The notes beneath the pieces are model-generated. The model made no database searches. It worked only from the letters and a program-made list of their open reading frames with translations, and had not been told where the DNA came from. Below, piece by piece: positions 21,401 through 34,400 of a DNA stretch of 64,000 bases (position 1 is its first letter; each line of letters opens with the position of its first letter). This stretch comes from Pleodorina starrii (Eukaryota > Chlorophyta > Chlorophyceae > Chlamydomonadales > Volvocaceae), in NCBI GenBank assembly GCA_030267565.1, contig BRXU01000008.1:1426001-1490000 (forward strand), given 5' to 3'. A program made the translations under genes and the position numbers.

Positions 21401-24400
21401 GGCGGACCGGTGGGACTCACTCACGGAGCCCGTCAAGATTACGCTCATCGGTGGGTAGTTGGTTAGTTGGTAACAGTTGGGACGAACCGCTGCGACCAAG
21501 GGTGCTGGCGCTGAGATCTGCTTCTGCTTCTTTCCTTACCGTACCCCTTAAGCGAGCACGGGGCTTTCTTCCTTTAGTGAATGATGGTGTACTCGTTTCT
21601 CAGCCGTTGCCATGTCGGCTCCATCTCGACTCACTCGCCGGTCGCCGCCCTGCCTCCATTTCCCTCTCCCCCCATTGTTATATAAAGGAGCATAACACTC
21701 CCCCCCCGGCCCCCGCCGCCCTGTCCCATGTCCAGGCAAGTACACGAACCTGTCTGACGCGTACCTTTCGGTGATCAAGTCGCTGCAGCACGCCTGCATG
21801 GAGGCCCGCGTCAAGTTGGAGCTCGAGTGGGTGGAGGCGGCGTCCCTGGAGCTGGAGAGCAAGGAGGCGGACAGGGAGCTGTACGAGTCGAGGTGTGTGT
21901 GTCTGTGTGTATGTATGTATGTGTGCGGACGAGGGGTTAATTCGCCGGTGGGTGGAAAGGGGAAGGGTGGGTGGGTGGGTGTCTCAAACGCTTTTTGGTG
22001 CGGTTTATGGCGGAGGAAGGGGGGGTTAGGGACGTGAATGGGACGTGGAAGGCGAGGGGAGTCACGGAATGCGGGAATGCAACGGAGGGGGAGCGATGCG
22101 GCCTGCCGGCAGACGCGCGAGTGCACAGCGGTGTGTTGGGTTTGTCGGTGGTGTTGCACCCGTTGTTTGGGGATTGTTTGGGGCAGGGCTGCGGCTGCTG
22201 CCGGGTCGCGGTCATGCCGTGGCGGGTTGGGTACCGCAGGTCTCTGTGTGTCTGTCTGTCTGTTTGTTTGTGTGTGTGCGGGTTCCAGTGCGCTCCCCCT
22301 CTCTTGCCCCGCGGAACCTGTCGCCGCACTCCTCGCAGCTCCTCCTCCCCCACTCCCCCCTTCGAACTGTCATACTTAATACTTATACTGTTAAACACCC
22401 CTTCCCCCTCCTGGATATCCCCCTCCTGCCCTTTTCCCGTCCTCTTCCAGCTGGCGCAAGCTCGCGGAGGCCGACGGCATCCTGGTGCCCGGCGGCTTCG
22501 GCTCTCGCGGCGTGGAGGGCAAGATCCTGGCCGCCAACTACGCACGTCTCAACAAGAAGCCGTACCTGGGCATCTGTCTCGGAATGCAGGTGCGCCACTC
22601 GGCACACACACCTGACTGAACTGACTGAACTGCCTGACAGGCCTGACTTGCCTGCCTGCCTGCATGCATGCATGATTTGACTAAGCTGGCTAGCTGGCTG
22701 TGCGTCGCGCTTCCGTGCGCAATGTTGCTGTAGCTTATGTGATGATCGAGACATCAAGTGTTGGGCGATCTCGGATTCAAAACATGACACACCCGTGCCG
22801 GACTCCCCGCCGTGTCGCGGCGTTGCCGTGACCCGCGATGCTCCCTGCGCCCGCCCGCCTCGCATCCGCTCCCGCGCTCTCCCATACGCTTCCGCCCCCG
22901 CGCTCGCGTGTGTGTATGTAACTATGTATGCCTGTGTACCGTATCTGCAGATTGCCGTTATCGAGTTTGCTCGCAACGTGTTGGGTCTCAAGGAGGCCAA
23001 CTCGACCGAGTTTGCGCCCGCCACGCCCACCCCGGCGGTGGTGTTTATGCCGGAGATCTCGACCACCCACAAGGGCGGCACCATGCGGCTGGGCGCGCGG
23101 CGCACGGTGCTGCAGACCATGAGCTGCCTCTCGGCCAAGCTGTACCAGCGGGAGCAGTACATTGACGAGCGGCACCGGCACAGGTGAGGAGGGTCCGAGG
23201 GTGTGGGTGTGTGGGTGTTTTGTTTGGTCGTTGTGTGGGTTTTTGGGGGTGCGGTTCAGTCGTGTGGGTGTTGGGGTGTGTTGTTTAGTTTAGTCGTTGG
23301 GTGTTGGGGTTTGGGGAAGGAGAAGGGCGGCGGCGGCGACAGCCTGGCAATGCGTTGTACCACACACGCATGCGCGCGCGAGACACACAAATACACATAC
23401 AGACATATACACATACAGACATATACACGTACATACACACATACATGTACACACATACATGTAGACACATCTGGCGGGGGATGGTGGCCGATGATGTTTC
23501 TTTTGTTACACACACGGATGCGGCGATCCCGAAAGGAGGTCCGCAGCTAATGACGATGAACATTAGCGGATTTCTATGAGGCCTGATCCCGCAGCATCCA
23601 GACCCTTTCCCGGCACTGTACCATGCTTCGCGCTGCACCGCACCGCACCGCACGACACCGGGGACCGTGGCCGCCGCCTTTGCCGCCGGCTGCGGGGGCT
23701 TTGGAAAGGAGTAGGGCGGAGGTAGGGGGTGGCATCGGCATTGCACGCACGCGCACGCGCGACACACACACACATATATACACACACGTGGCCGATGATG
23801 TTTCTTTTGTTACACACACCGATGCGGCTATCCTAACGGAGAGCTGCAGTTAATGACGACGAAAATTAGCGGATTTCTATGAGGCCTGAAACCCATTTTT
23901 CCCGCCGCATTCGTCCAGACCCTTTCCCGGCACTTGCAATAATCTGCACCGCGCTGCGCCGCACGACCGCAGCGGGGATTGGTGACCGCCGCCATTTTTG
24001 CGTGTCTCGGCGGCTCTCTTGGGAGAAAGAGCCGGCGCCGGACATTTGCGTTTACGGGCTGCGCGTCACGCAACGGACGACCGTGTGCCCTTCAGCCAGT
24101 CCCCGCCCTGGCCCGAGCGCCGCGACCTGATATGCTATTGTGAGGGGCGGCCGGCACGATAATCTGGGCAGGGCAGAGCGGGGCGTGTCAACTGCCGATG
24201 AAGTCCTGCGCCCTGTGCTGCTCTTGACCCTTCCCATCGCACATGTCACCACCTTCACCTTTTCCCGATCCACTTCCGTCCGCGCACCCATCCATCCACA
24301 CGCATTTTCTCACAGGGCATGATTTTCCACCATCAATCACCTTTTCGCCACCCCCCACCCCGCCCTCTCCCCATTCCTCCCTCCCTCCTCCAAGGTACGA

Positions 24401-25571
24401 GGTGAATCCCGAGCTGGTTCCCAAATTGGAGGAGGCGGGGTTGCACTTCGTGGGCCGCGACGAGACGGGCGAGCGAATGGAGATTCTGGAGCTGGCGGAT
24501 CAGCCGCAGGACCACCCGTACTACGTGGCGGCGCAGGTACAGGGAGGGAGGGCACGAGGAGGGAGGGAGGGCGGGGGAAGTGGGGTTGAGGTTGGGTGTT
24601 GGGTTTTGGTGTGGGGGATGGGGGAGAGGACGGTGGAAAGCTATGGAGGGGGCGGTCGGGGTGGGGGACGAACGGTGTGTCGGGGGGGGGGGGCGCTGTT
24701 TGGGATCGGAATGCGGGGTGGGTGTGGGGGGCACAGGGCAGGTACTCGATCGCATATACACACACAAACACACAGAGGCTCAAGGCGGCGGCGGTAAGTA
24801 ACGCGAGACTTGCGCGCCGAGACTTGCAGATTGAGCAGATGGGGTGAGGATCTCACGGCGCTGTCACGGCCGCCCCCCCACACACACGCACACACACAAC
24901 GTCGTTCCGTTCCTCATCCGTTCCGCGCCCTGTCTCTCGCCTCTCAGCTTTCTGCCTCTTTGGACTCTATTTTCCTCTCGCTCCCTCCCCCAAACCCTCA
25001 CCTCCGTTCCCCATCCCCATCCCCATCCTCACCCCCCCCCTCCCCCGCCTCCCCCAGTTCCACCCCGAGTTCAAGTCCCGGCCGGGGCGGCCCTCGCCGC
25101 TCTTCCTGGGTTTCATCCTGGCCTCGGCCAAGCGCCTGGACTCGTACCTGAGGTGAGACCGGGGGGGTTGGCGGGTGCTGGCGGCTGCACACCTCCTCGA
25201 CGACGTGGTACCCACGTCTTTGCAAACGGCCGACGAGTGGTTGGTGGTGTCGGAAGCCCTCGCGGCCGGGACTCGCGCCAGCCCCTGAAACTAGTACCGT
25301 GCCGTGAAAAGGCGCCCGCGCCCGAGCCCCCATTTACGGTGGTCTCTTTTCCCGGCATGCGATCCCCGTTTCGCATTTGCGTGGCGCTGCCTACGGAAGA
25401 CATGACGCTTGATTTGAAATGCTTTTGCCCCCTCGCGGCCCCGGCCGACCCGCCGCCATGTCCCCTCTCTCCCCTCCTGCCCGGGCGCCCAGGTCCCGCG
25501 ACTTTCCCCGCAGCCCCGCAAAGACGCCGCCCGTGGCTAGCATGGATGGGCTGAACCTGCACGACAGCTGA
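18428..25571 (+). CDS. CTPS: CTP synthase (glutamine-hydrolysing)
   Basis: It converts UTP, ATP and glutamine to CTP in the cytosol. Fourteen exons join in frame to 587 residues: 18428-18554, 18636-18715, 18798-18884, 19057-19107, 19245-19467, 19932-20062, 20874-20963, 21321-21450, 21736-21892, 22451-22589, 22951-23183, 24395-24536, 25058-25152 and 25493-25571. The N-terminal synthetase domain starts [20 protein letters not shown] (P-loop-like) and includes [20 protein letters not shown] and [11 protein letters not shown]. The class-I glutamine amidotransferase domain has VPGGFGSRG, the nucleophile in GICLGMQ (Cys401) and QFHPEF (His532, Glu534), so the catalytic triad is complete. The tail ([15 protein letters not shown]) is Ser/Pro-rich and could be a regulatory extension. 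Length matches eukaryotic CTP synthases. Every junction is GT-AG with strong frame agreement. Confidence 0.97.
23311..23960 (+). repeat. Diverged tandem duplication within CTPS intron 11
   Basis: Two related blocks, about 23311-23640 and 23696-23960, share GATGATGTTTCTTTTGTTAC, TTAGCGGATTTCTATGAGGC and CCAGACCCTTTCCCGGCACT. Each also carries CA/TA microsatellite DNA before the shared part. The duplication explains much of the unusually long (1.2 kb) intron. Confidence 0.85.
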
Positions 25572-28424
25572 AGGGCGAGGCGCGCTCGGGGGTTGTTCGT
25601 GGAAATGAAGACGAGGGCGTTGTGGATGAGGCGGACTGGAGGATGAAGGCAGAGACTGTTTGAGGAGGCGGCTTAGCCAGAGCCGGTGGGCCGATTGAAC
25701 TGGCGCTGGATGGGGCGCGGCGGGGCGGGGCGGGGATGGGGCCGCAGGTGGGCGGGATGGGATTTTGACGTCGAAGATCGGCAGTGAAGGCGGATGGCGG
25801 GGCCTCGGCATCGGGGATGACAGTTGCTCCAAGGGTGATGGGGTAGTGGGAGGATGACAGCTGCAGCCGCATAACGTGGAGGCGACGCGGGCGTGATAAC
25901 GGGTATTTCGCATTGTGGGCTTTCGCACACGCGGCGAGCCCTCGACGGTTTTGCCGACCTTAAGCTCGATTCGATGTCTGGTGTGTTGCAGTTGCACCAC
26001 CGTGCCTGGGTGTGCGCTTGGCAAGCGCACGGCAGGCGGCGACAGCTTCAAACGGGCACACACTTCATAAAGCTACGGCTGGTTGGTTTGCTTTCTCGAC
26101 TGTAGGACCTGTAGAGGACGAAGTGCGGGGGGTTTCTTTTAGGTAGCTTTCCGGTGGGATTATGTGTTGCGTCTTGCATGGCGGTGCAAATGCTAGCTGG
26201 GTCGAGCAGGTGAAAGACGTGAGGCGGCTGCGCGTGAAGGCTGGGGGAGAGGCGGGCGAGTCAAACAAGCGATGGCGGCGGTGGGAGCGGCTGCGGCATA
26301 ACCGTAATGTTGGGGGGGAGGGCTCTAGGTTCAGGGCCGGCAATGGGAAGAAGGGAGGAGCATGGTGTAAAGCATGGGCGTCATCGGCTTGACATTCACA
26401 TCAGAAGGAAACTGGACGACTCGCCAACTTGGACGCCCGGCGCGGGGCTTGTAGTAGTTGACAGCGCGGGGTAGGAGTACCGGTATGTGACAATGTGACT
26501 AATGTTATATCAGCGTGCTAAGAAGGGCGTGTGTGTGTATCATTAGGCAAACGAACGTGAGCGCACGAGATCTCGAGATGGGAACGGCGGCGGCAAAGGA
26601 AGGGCGTAAAATGATTCCCACTCTCGCCGTTGCGGTTTGGACTGCGGCTGCGTGGGCGACAGCGGTTGCTCTTTGAGCCGTACGTATTTGGAAGTGGAGA
26701 AGCCGCACCGATTGCTTTGTCGGGGTGGTGGGCGCTGCAGTGGCTGGCAACGGGAGTTGGGCGCCGCACATGTTTTACGCTAAATACGATGTAATGGGAT
26801 TCGCTCCAATCAACCTCCACCATTTGGATGGGGGGGGTTACAGCTTTCCCGGCTAGGTACCAGTCTTCCGGTGGAGCACGCTGCGGCCCTGACGAGGCAC
26901 GGCTGCTTGTCATCGAATTGCGGGCCTAAAGACAGGACCGGAGACTTGCATTTCGCACGGATACTGAATGCACCGATAAGACATGCGCCGTGTGCCGTCC
27001 ATTTAAACAATCAAGTTGCTTGCAGCACAGTCGCCATGCACAGACAACGGGGGACAGCTCTAGGGAGACCCAAGCGACCGCCAGCAACAGCGACCGCCAG
27101 CATGTTCCACCGGGGTGCCGCAGTACCGAAGTATGACGCGCTGTGCGCAGCGACACGCCCGTTTCCGCCATCGTCCGTCGCAACAGCAGGCGAGGGGCGT
27201 TCGTGAGGTCGCCCGCCAGCTTTGCAAGGGCATTCCGCCACGGTGCATGTCGTGCTCTGTTTTCGCTGCCTTGTCCCGCGGCTCGGGGGGGCAGCTACGG
27301 TACGCACCTTATGCCGCGACCTGACGCGCCCATCCGATTTGGGACCCATACCGGTACATTGCACAGAACCTGTCCTCCAACTCGGGTGGCGACGGTGTTC
27401 GTTTGGGGTGGCCCTCCAAAGCTTAAGCGACGTTGCCAACCAAGCAGCTCGCCCGACAACACCGACGCCCAACCAAACGGCGCGTTCAACCCAAACCGGC
27501 CACACCGACCCACTTTCTTTTACCTGAAGACCACAACACGCAGGTTGGGTTGCATTCAGAACAGCGTGACCAAACAATCACGACAGCAAAGCTAAAACGG
27601 CTTCCAGCCGCGCCGACTGCACCCAACGCCCTCGCAATCTCCACAGCGGACGTGCGCACTGCCTGCCTTGTACGGCATCTCAAGACCACAACGAGCCACC
27701 TGCACGCCCCGCGTGCAAGCAAAATGACGTAGCGGACCAATGCCAACAACACGAATACGGGAACCAAACTCTGGCTGCATTACTGCGCCCCTCAAACCGC
27801 GCACAGAAACGCGCCAATCCACACACTTGTACAGAAAACGGGGCCCAAAGCGATGCCTTTCCCAAACGCTAAAACGCGGGGTTCCGAAACACGGCTTTCG
27901 GGAGGAAGGAAGGAAAAGACTCCGCCTGCGGCGGACTTCCCAGTCGGCCCTCGAGGCGCCTTCCCACCCCCAGGGTACCTAGCCCCGACAGCCACCCCGT
28001 CACCGACAGGTTCTGCAAAAACGTACAAAAGCGACTGAGCTCTACACAACAGCGCCTAACTGCTGGGACACGTTCCAGTGGAAGGTGCGCGATCCGGCCT
28101 GATCTCTAGGTTTGGTTTGGGAAGGAGCGGGTCGCGTCTCTTACCCATCGGCCGACCACTCGCACGACAAAATCGACTACCGGTATTGCGGCTGCCCTGC
28201 CTGCCTGCCTGCCTGCCTAGCCATTCCCAGCCGCATGCGGCGAAGGAGCCGCCACGCGGAATGTCGAACGTGCGACCTAAAATTCCGTTGACGTGGCCAC
28301 TGGCTACTGAATCAGAAAATCCGCCTGCCTAGGAAAGCCTGGACAGCTAGCTGGTGTATCGACACCACTGCCCTCACTATCCTCACTACCCTCACTACCC
28401 CACTCTCCTACCACCCGTGCTGCC
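25572..28424. other. Gene-poor gap between two converging genes
   Basis: The CTPS 3' UTR probably occupies the first ~800 bases, ending at a TGTAA polyadenylation signal at 26366. The rest (26400-28400) contains several ORFs of up to 188 codons on both strands, but none has a recognisable domain or consistent splice sites. A short (CTGC)n run lies at 28196-28218. Confidence 0.45.
26366..26370 (+). terminator. Possible polyadenylation signal (TGTAA) for CTPS
   Basis: TGTAA is the usual volvocine polyadenylation signal. This copy, 795 bases after the CTPS stop, lies on the correct strand; the distance is plausible but unproven. Confidence 0.4.
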
Positions 28425-31400
28425 TCAGTAACGCCGCTGCTTCTTGCCCTGTGACTGCTGCTGCTGCTGCTGCTGTCGCTGGTTCTGACTGCCGCCGGCC
28501 GGAGTGGCCCAGTGGACCCGTTTCTGGGACTGCTTTTGGGACCGCGGCTGTTCCTGCTGCTGCTGCTGCTGCCCAGCCCGCTTGGCGGGCGGTGCCGCCT
28601 GCACAGCCCACTGCTGCTGCTGCGGCTCCGACTGCTGCCTCTTGGGACCCCCCTCCGGCTGCTGCCTCTTCCCCGTCTGTGCAGCCTTCCTCCCCGGCAC
28701 AGCAGCCGCCCGCGCCGCCGGTGCCGCCGGTGCCGCCGCCGCCGCCGCCGCTGCTGTGGCTCCCCTGGCGCCTAGAGCCGCTCGCACCCCGGACACCTTC
28801 CCGCCCACCCGACCGCCCGCTGTCGGCACCAGCCCCTTCACCCGACGGCGCCAGCCAAAGCCCCCCACGCGCCCTCGCTCCTCCTCCTCCTCCTCCTCCT
28901 CACTTTCCTCACTCTCCTCATCCACCTCATCCGACTCCTCGCTGCTCCCGCTGTCGCCGTCGATCCCCGCCGCGCCCTCCCACGGCGGCAGCCGGCAGGG
29001 ACCCAGCGGCGGCCGGCGCCAGCCCGCCACTTCGTCTTCGCCCTCCTCAGATGCATAGGACCCCACATCGCTGCCCCCCGTCGCCTCCTCAGCCTCAGCC
29101 TCCTCCTCGTCGCTGTCATCATCACTTGAGCCAATCTCCTCCTCCTCCTGCTGCTGCTGCTGCCGCCGCCGCCGCCCCACAGCATCCGTCGTGGCCAGGT
29201 CTCCCGATGGGCGCATCGTCTTGTTGGCCGCAGCCTTGCGGGAGAGACCCGCCGCGGCTCCCGCCGGCGGCGCGGCTCCGGTGCGTGATGGGGCGCTGAC
29301 GCCTCCGCCCGCTGCGGCCTTGGCGGCGGTCGGGCCCACCGCCTGGCGCCGTGCGGCGGCCGCCGGCGCGGGGACCTCGGGCTGCACCCGGCGGCGGACT
29401 GGCGCCGCCGCTGCGGCGGCGGTGGCGGCGGCGGCCGAGCGCCGCGCCTGGTGAGCCGAGTGCAGGGCTGCGTCCCGCAGGAAGCGGCGGCGGTGACGGG
29501 GGTGGTGCAGCATACGGGGCCACTCGAGATCCACCGCCGGGCGGAGGTCGAACAGGCCCTGTGGGCCGGAGGCGGCGAGACGCGGGTTGGATGGGTAAGA
29601 GGAATGGACAATGGGCAGGCAAGGCGAGGCTCTCCGGAAAGCTCCGGAGGCTCCGACGTCGGGGCGGAGTGGGCGCACAACAAGACAAGATGACGGCGAG
29701 GCGGCGGTGCCATCCAACGGTCCCTCGCCGGTCCCCGACCCTCAGTTGGGTAATCAGTCCCCACTCATCCCACACGTGCAGACAGCGGCCATCGCAGCGG
29801 CCGCAAGCCAAAACAACGCCGACTACTGCCCTGTCCACTCCCTACTTTAGAACGCACTACAAACCGACAAACGCACCACAAACAGAAAGCACTCTACAGC
29901 GTGCCGGCCGCGGTGTGGAGCACAACACCGCTCACAACACCGCGCAAACGCGAAGACATCAGCCAGGTCCCTTTGAAAGCGGCAACGAATTCCTTACCGG
30001 CGCATACGGCGCATCGTACACCAGGACACCGTCTTCGCGCTCCCGCGGCAGCAACGGGTGAATCGACGTGTCGCTGACGTAACCCTCCGGCAGCCACTCG
30101 GGCCGCGGCGGCGGGGGCGCGCGCGACCGCTTCCGGGACTTGTGCGCACCGACGTCCTGCTCCTGCTCCCGCTGCTGCTCCCGCTGCTGCCCCCGCTGCT
30201 CCCGTTGCTGCCCCCGCTGCTCCTGCAGCTGCTGTTGCTGCTTTTTCTGGCGTGAACGCAACACCTCAACCGGCGCCTCCGACAGGACGCCTGCGCGCCT
30301 GCTCTCCGCACCCCGAGGACCCCCCTCGCCCATCACTGGCGCCGGTGCCGGTGCCACCGCTGCCGGTGCCGGTGCCGCCGCTGCCGGTGCCGCTACTTTG
30401 GCCGCGCGCGGCTCCGCCTTGCCGCCGGGCCGGGCAGGGCCCAGCGCCGCGCCGGCACCCGCCGCGGGTCCACCGACCTGCGCGCCCGCCTGCACGACCG
30501 GCTGCGGCAGGGGCTGCGGCTGCGGTACCGCCGCCACGTGCGGTCCCGAGTTCTGCGGCTCCACCCGCCGCCTCTTGACAGTGGACGGCGCGGCGGCGGC
30601 GGCGGCTGTGATGGCGGCAGAGGCGGCTAGGGCGGCGGCCTCCGCGGCGGCAGCCGCGGCAGCGGCGACGGCCACTTTGGTGGTGGTGGTGGTGGTGGCC
30701 GCCGCGGCGACAGCGCCTGCTTTGGCGCCGGCGGCGGCGCCAGCAGCCGTGGCAGCGGCAGCGGCGGCGGCAGCAACTGCAGTGGTGGCGGCCCTGACCC
30801 TGGCGAGCATCTTGGCAGTGTCAGCTGGTGACATGGGCGGAGGGGCTGCGCCCACAGGCTGCTGAGGCGCCGGCTCCTCCTCCTGCTCCTCCTCCTCCTC
30901 CTCTTCCTCCTCGGAGTCGCTCTCCTCACTGTCCTCCTCCTCCTCCTCCTCCTCGCTCTCACCCTCCTCGCTCTCCTCCCGCTGCACCCTGATATCCGCA
31001 GCGCGATCACCCCGGCTCCCCTCCACATCCGCCGCGGCTGCGCCTTTAGCGGCGGTGGTGACGGTCGCGGCGACGACGTTGCCCGCCTCGGCGCCAGCAC
31101 TGGCGGCAGCGGTGGCGGCGGCGGCAGCAACTGCAGTGGTGGCGGCTCTGACCCTGGCCAGCATTTTGGCAGTGTCAGCTGGTGACATGGGCGGAGGGAC
31201 TGTGCCGACAGGCTGCTGAAGCGCCGGCTCCTCCTCCTCCTCCTCCTCGGAGTCGCTCTCCACACTGTCCTCCTCCTCTTCCTCCTCCTCCTCGCTCTCA
31301 CCCTCCCCGCTCTCCTCCTGCGCCACCCTAATATTCGCAGTGCTACCACCCCGGCTGAGCTCCCCGCTCCCATTCACATCAGCAGCACCTGTGACTTTAG

Positions 31401-34400
31401 CGGCGGTGTTGGCGGCCGCATCGACGACGCCGGCTGCTGCGGCGCCAGCACTGGCGGCAGCGGCAGCGGCAGCAGCAGCAGCGACTGCACTGGTGGCGGC
31501 CCTGACCCTGGCGAGCATTTTGGCAGTGTCAGCTGGGGACATGGGCTGAGGGACTGCGCCGACAGGCTCCCCAGGCGTCGGCTCCTCCTCGTCGTCTTCC
31601 TCCTCCTCCTCCTCCTCACTCGCAGATTCGCTTTCCTCGCTGCCCTCCTCCTCCTCCTCCTCCTCGCTCTCCCCTTCCCCTTCCTCCGCCGCCGCCTCCT
31701 CCTTCTCCGCCTGCGCCGCCTCGTCTGCATCCCCCTGGCCACTCTCGCTGCCGCTCACCAGCTCCGCCTCCGCCTCGTCCTCCTCTGTCGCGTCATCGAC
31801 GTCGTCAAAAGATAGCACCCGCGCCGTCGCCCCGCCCCGCTGTTCGGCTGCCGGCGCCCGGCTGCCCGCCGCCGCCAAGCCCGCCTCCGCTGCCTCCACT
31901 GCCTCCACTCCCTCACTGTACTCTTCCTCCTCTCCTTCCTCCTCCGAGCTGTCCTCGCCATCCTCCTCCGAGCTCGAGGGGGGCTCCGCGCCACCACCCC
32001 GCTCCTCCACGACCTCCGCCACCTCCGCGCCAGTCTCGGCAATCAGCCCGCCGGCGCTGACGCCAGCGCCAGCGCCGGCAGCGACATCGGCATCGGTGTG
32101 AGCCCCAGCCCCGCCGTCGGCGCCGCGCGCGCCTTCCGGGGCTGTTACTGCCCCGGACGCATTGGACGCTTCAGGCGGCGCGATAACCGCCACCGCCGCC
32201 GGCTGCGGCGGCGGCGGTGGGCCCACCGCAGCGGCTTCGCCGTCCCTCAGCTGCTCAATCCGCACCGCCACCATTGGCACCTCCCGCTCTGCAGGCTCCA
32301 CCTGCTCCACCGCCGCCGCTGCCTCTTGCTGCATCTCCTCCGCCTCCTCCTTCTGCTGCTGATCTCCCTCCTCCTTCTGTTGACCTCCCTCTGAGTCGTC
32401 TCCCTGAGGGAGCTTCTCACCCGCCTCGCCCTCGACCTCCTCCCGGCCCTCCGCCGCCGCCGCGGAGGCCATTTCAACGTCCTCCGCCGCAGCGACACCC
32501 ACGATGGACCCACCATCACCGCCGTCGCTTCCGCCCTCCGGTTCGGCCGCAGTCGGCTCTCCCCCTCCGCCGGCCGTTTCCGGCTCTCGCGCCCGCGCCG
32601 GAGATTCGCATTCGCCAGCAACGGCAACCGCCAGCGCCGCCTCTGCCGCTTCCGCCAGCGGCTGAGAGGGTGCCTCCGACAGGGCTGTCGGCTCCGCGGC
32701 CGGCGGGAGCCTCGACGCATCGGCACCTCCCGCATCCAACCGAGGAGCCGCGGCCGCCGCAGAATCGGCCGCCTCGTCAGCCGCCGGGCCCTCGGCGGCC
32801 GCATGAGAGCTGCCCGGCGCCGCAGCGGTAGCGGCGGCAGAGTCAGCACCCGCCTCCTCCTCCTCCATTGCCTCCACCGCACCAGCGGCTTTCCGCTCCT
32901 CTCCATCCCCCCGAGCGGCGTCAGCGACAGCGCCTGCCGCGGCAGCCTCTACCTCCCCAACAGCCTCAGCCGTGGGCGAGGCAGCATCGGTGGCGGCGCC
33001 CACCGCATCGGCAGCTGCGCCTGCGTCTGTATCCACGGGGTGCTCGCCACCCGACACGGGGCCGTCGGATCCGCCAACTGCGGCCGCCGCCGCCGCCGCC
33101 AGTGGTGGTGGTGGTGGTAATGTGCAGGCGTTGGCGTCGGCTTGCGCCGACGCGCCGCCCTCCGACGCGGCGCCCTCCGACGCCGCCATTGGTCGCGGCG
33201 CCCGCTCCTGCTTCTGCTCCACAGCGACGGTCTCCTGTCCCTCAGCGACGACGTCATCGTCCGCCGCTGCTTCATCCGGCGGTTGCTGCTGCGGGGGCTG
33301 GTTCTGGAGCTCGGGTTGGAGCTCGGGTTGGGGTTGGCCCTGCTGCTCCTGCGTGGCATCGGCTGGCTCCGAAGCTGCCGCCCTAAGACCCGCCGTGACA
33401 CCGCCGCCGCAAGCCGGCTGCGGCACAGTCGTGTCACCCGCAGTCATCCCTTCGGCATCCGCCGGCGCTGCATCGGCGCTGCTTGCGCCCTCGGCGGCAG
33501 CAGCCGCACCGGCAGCAGCGGCGGCGGCAGCAGCAGCGGAGGCGTCTTCTGCCGCCTCCGCAACCCCGCCTACTTCCGCTTCCGCGGCCGTCCTGCTGTC
33601 CGCCTTGTCCGCTACCGCCACGTCCCCGGCCTCCGCCGCCCCCGTCGCGGCTTCCAGCTCGGCAGCAGCAGCTGTGGCTGTGGCTTCGCCCTGCGGAACC
33701 TCCATCCCAGCCTCCAGGGCCGCGACGGCCTGTGCAGCCTGCTGCTGCACCTCCAGCCCACTTGGCACCTGTCCTGGCTCCTGCAGCGCCTCCGCCTGCT
33801 GCTCCGGCGGTTGCTGCTGCTGCTGCTGCTGTTGCTGTTTCTGCTGTTGCTGCTGGCGTTGCTCCTCGAGCGGTTGCTGCTGTTCTGGCGGTTGCGGTTG
33901 CGGTTGCAGTTGCTGCTGCTGGCGCTGCTGATCCTCAAGCTTGCATTGCTCGAGTGCTCGCGCCTCCGTTTCCGCGACTTGGCGAGCGGCGTGCGCTGCG
34001 GCAAAGGGCTGCGAGTTGCGATGACCGCAAACCTGACGAAGCGCAAAGGGGGGGGGGACAGCGGGGAGCGTGTCAACATGACAGCGGGGGCCCACAAGGG
34101 GGCTGTAAAAGAGTGCCACCACAGTACTTGTTGCAGCAACCCAACCATCATGGGGGCATTGAACCCGCATCAAACCTGTGCCGCATTAAACCTGTGCCGC
34201 ATTGAACCCGTGATACGTTGCTGGTATAACCCACAAAAGAGGCTGACGCGCGGAGACTGTCAAAGAGACGGACGTGCGACGATCGCGGGACGAATGGACA
34301 CATGGACAGATGCACAGATGGATCTAACTGCTTTCGCTCCAATTTGGGCTCGTCGCGGGGCGCCGCAAGCAGCGCAGGCAGCGCGACTCTGTTTGGGCGG

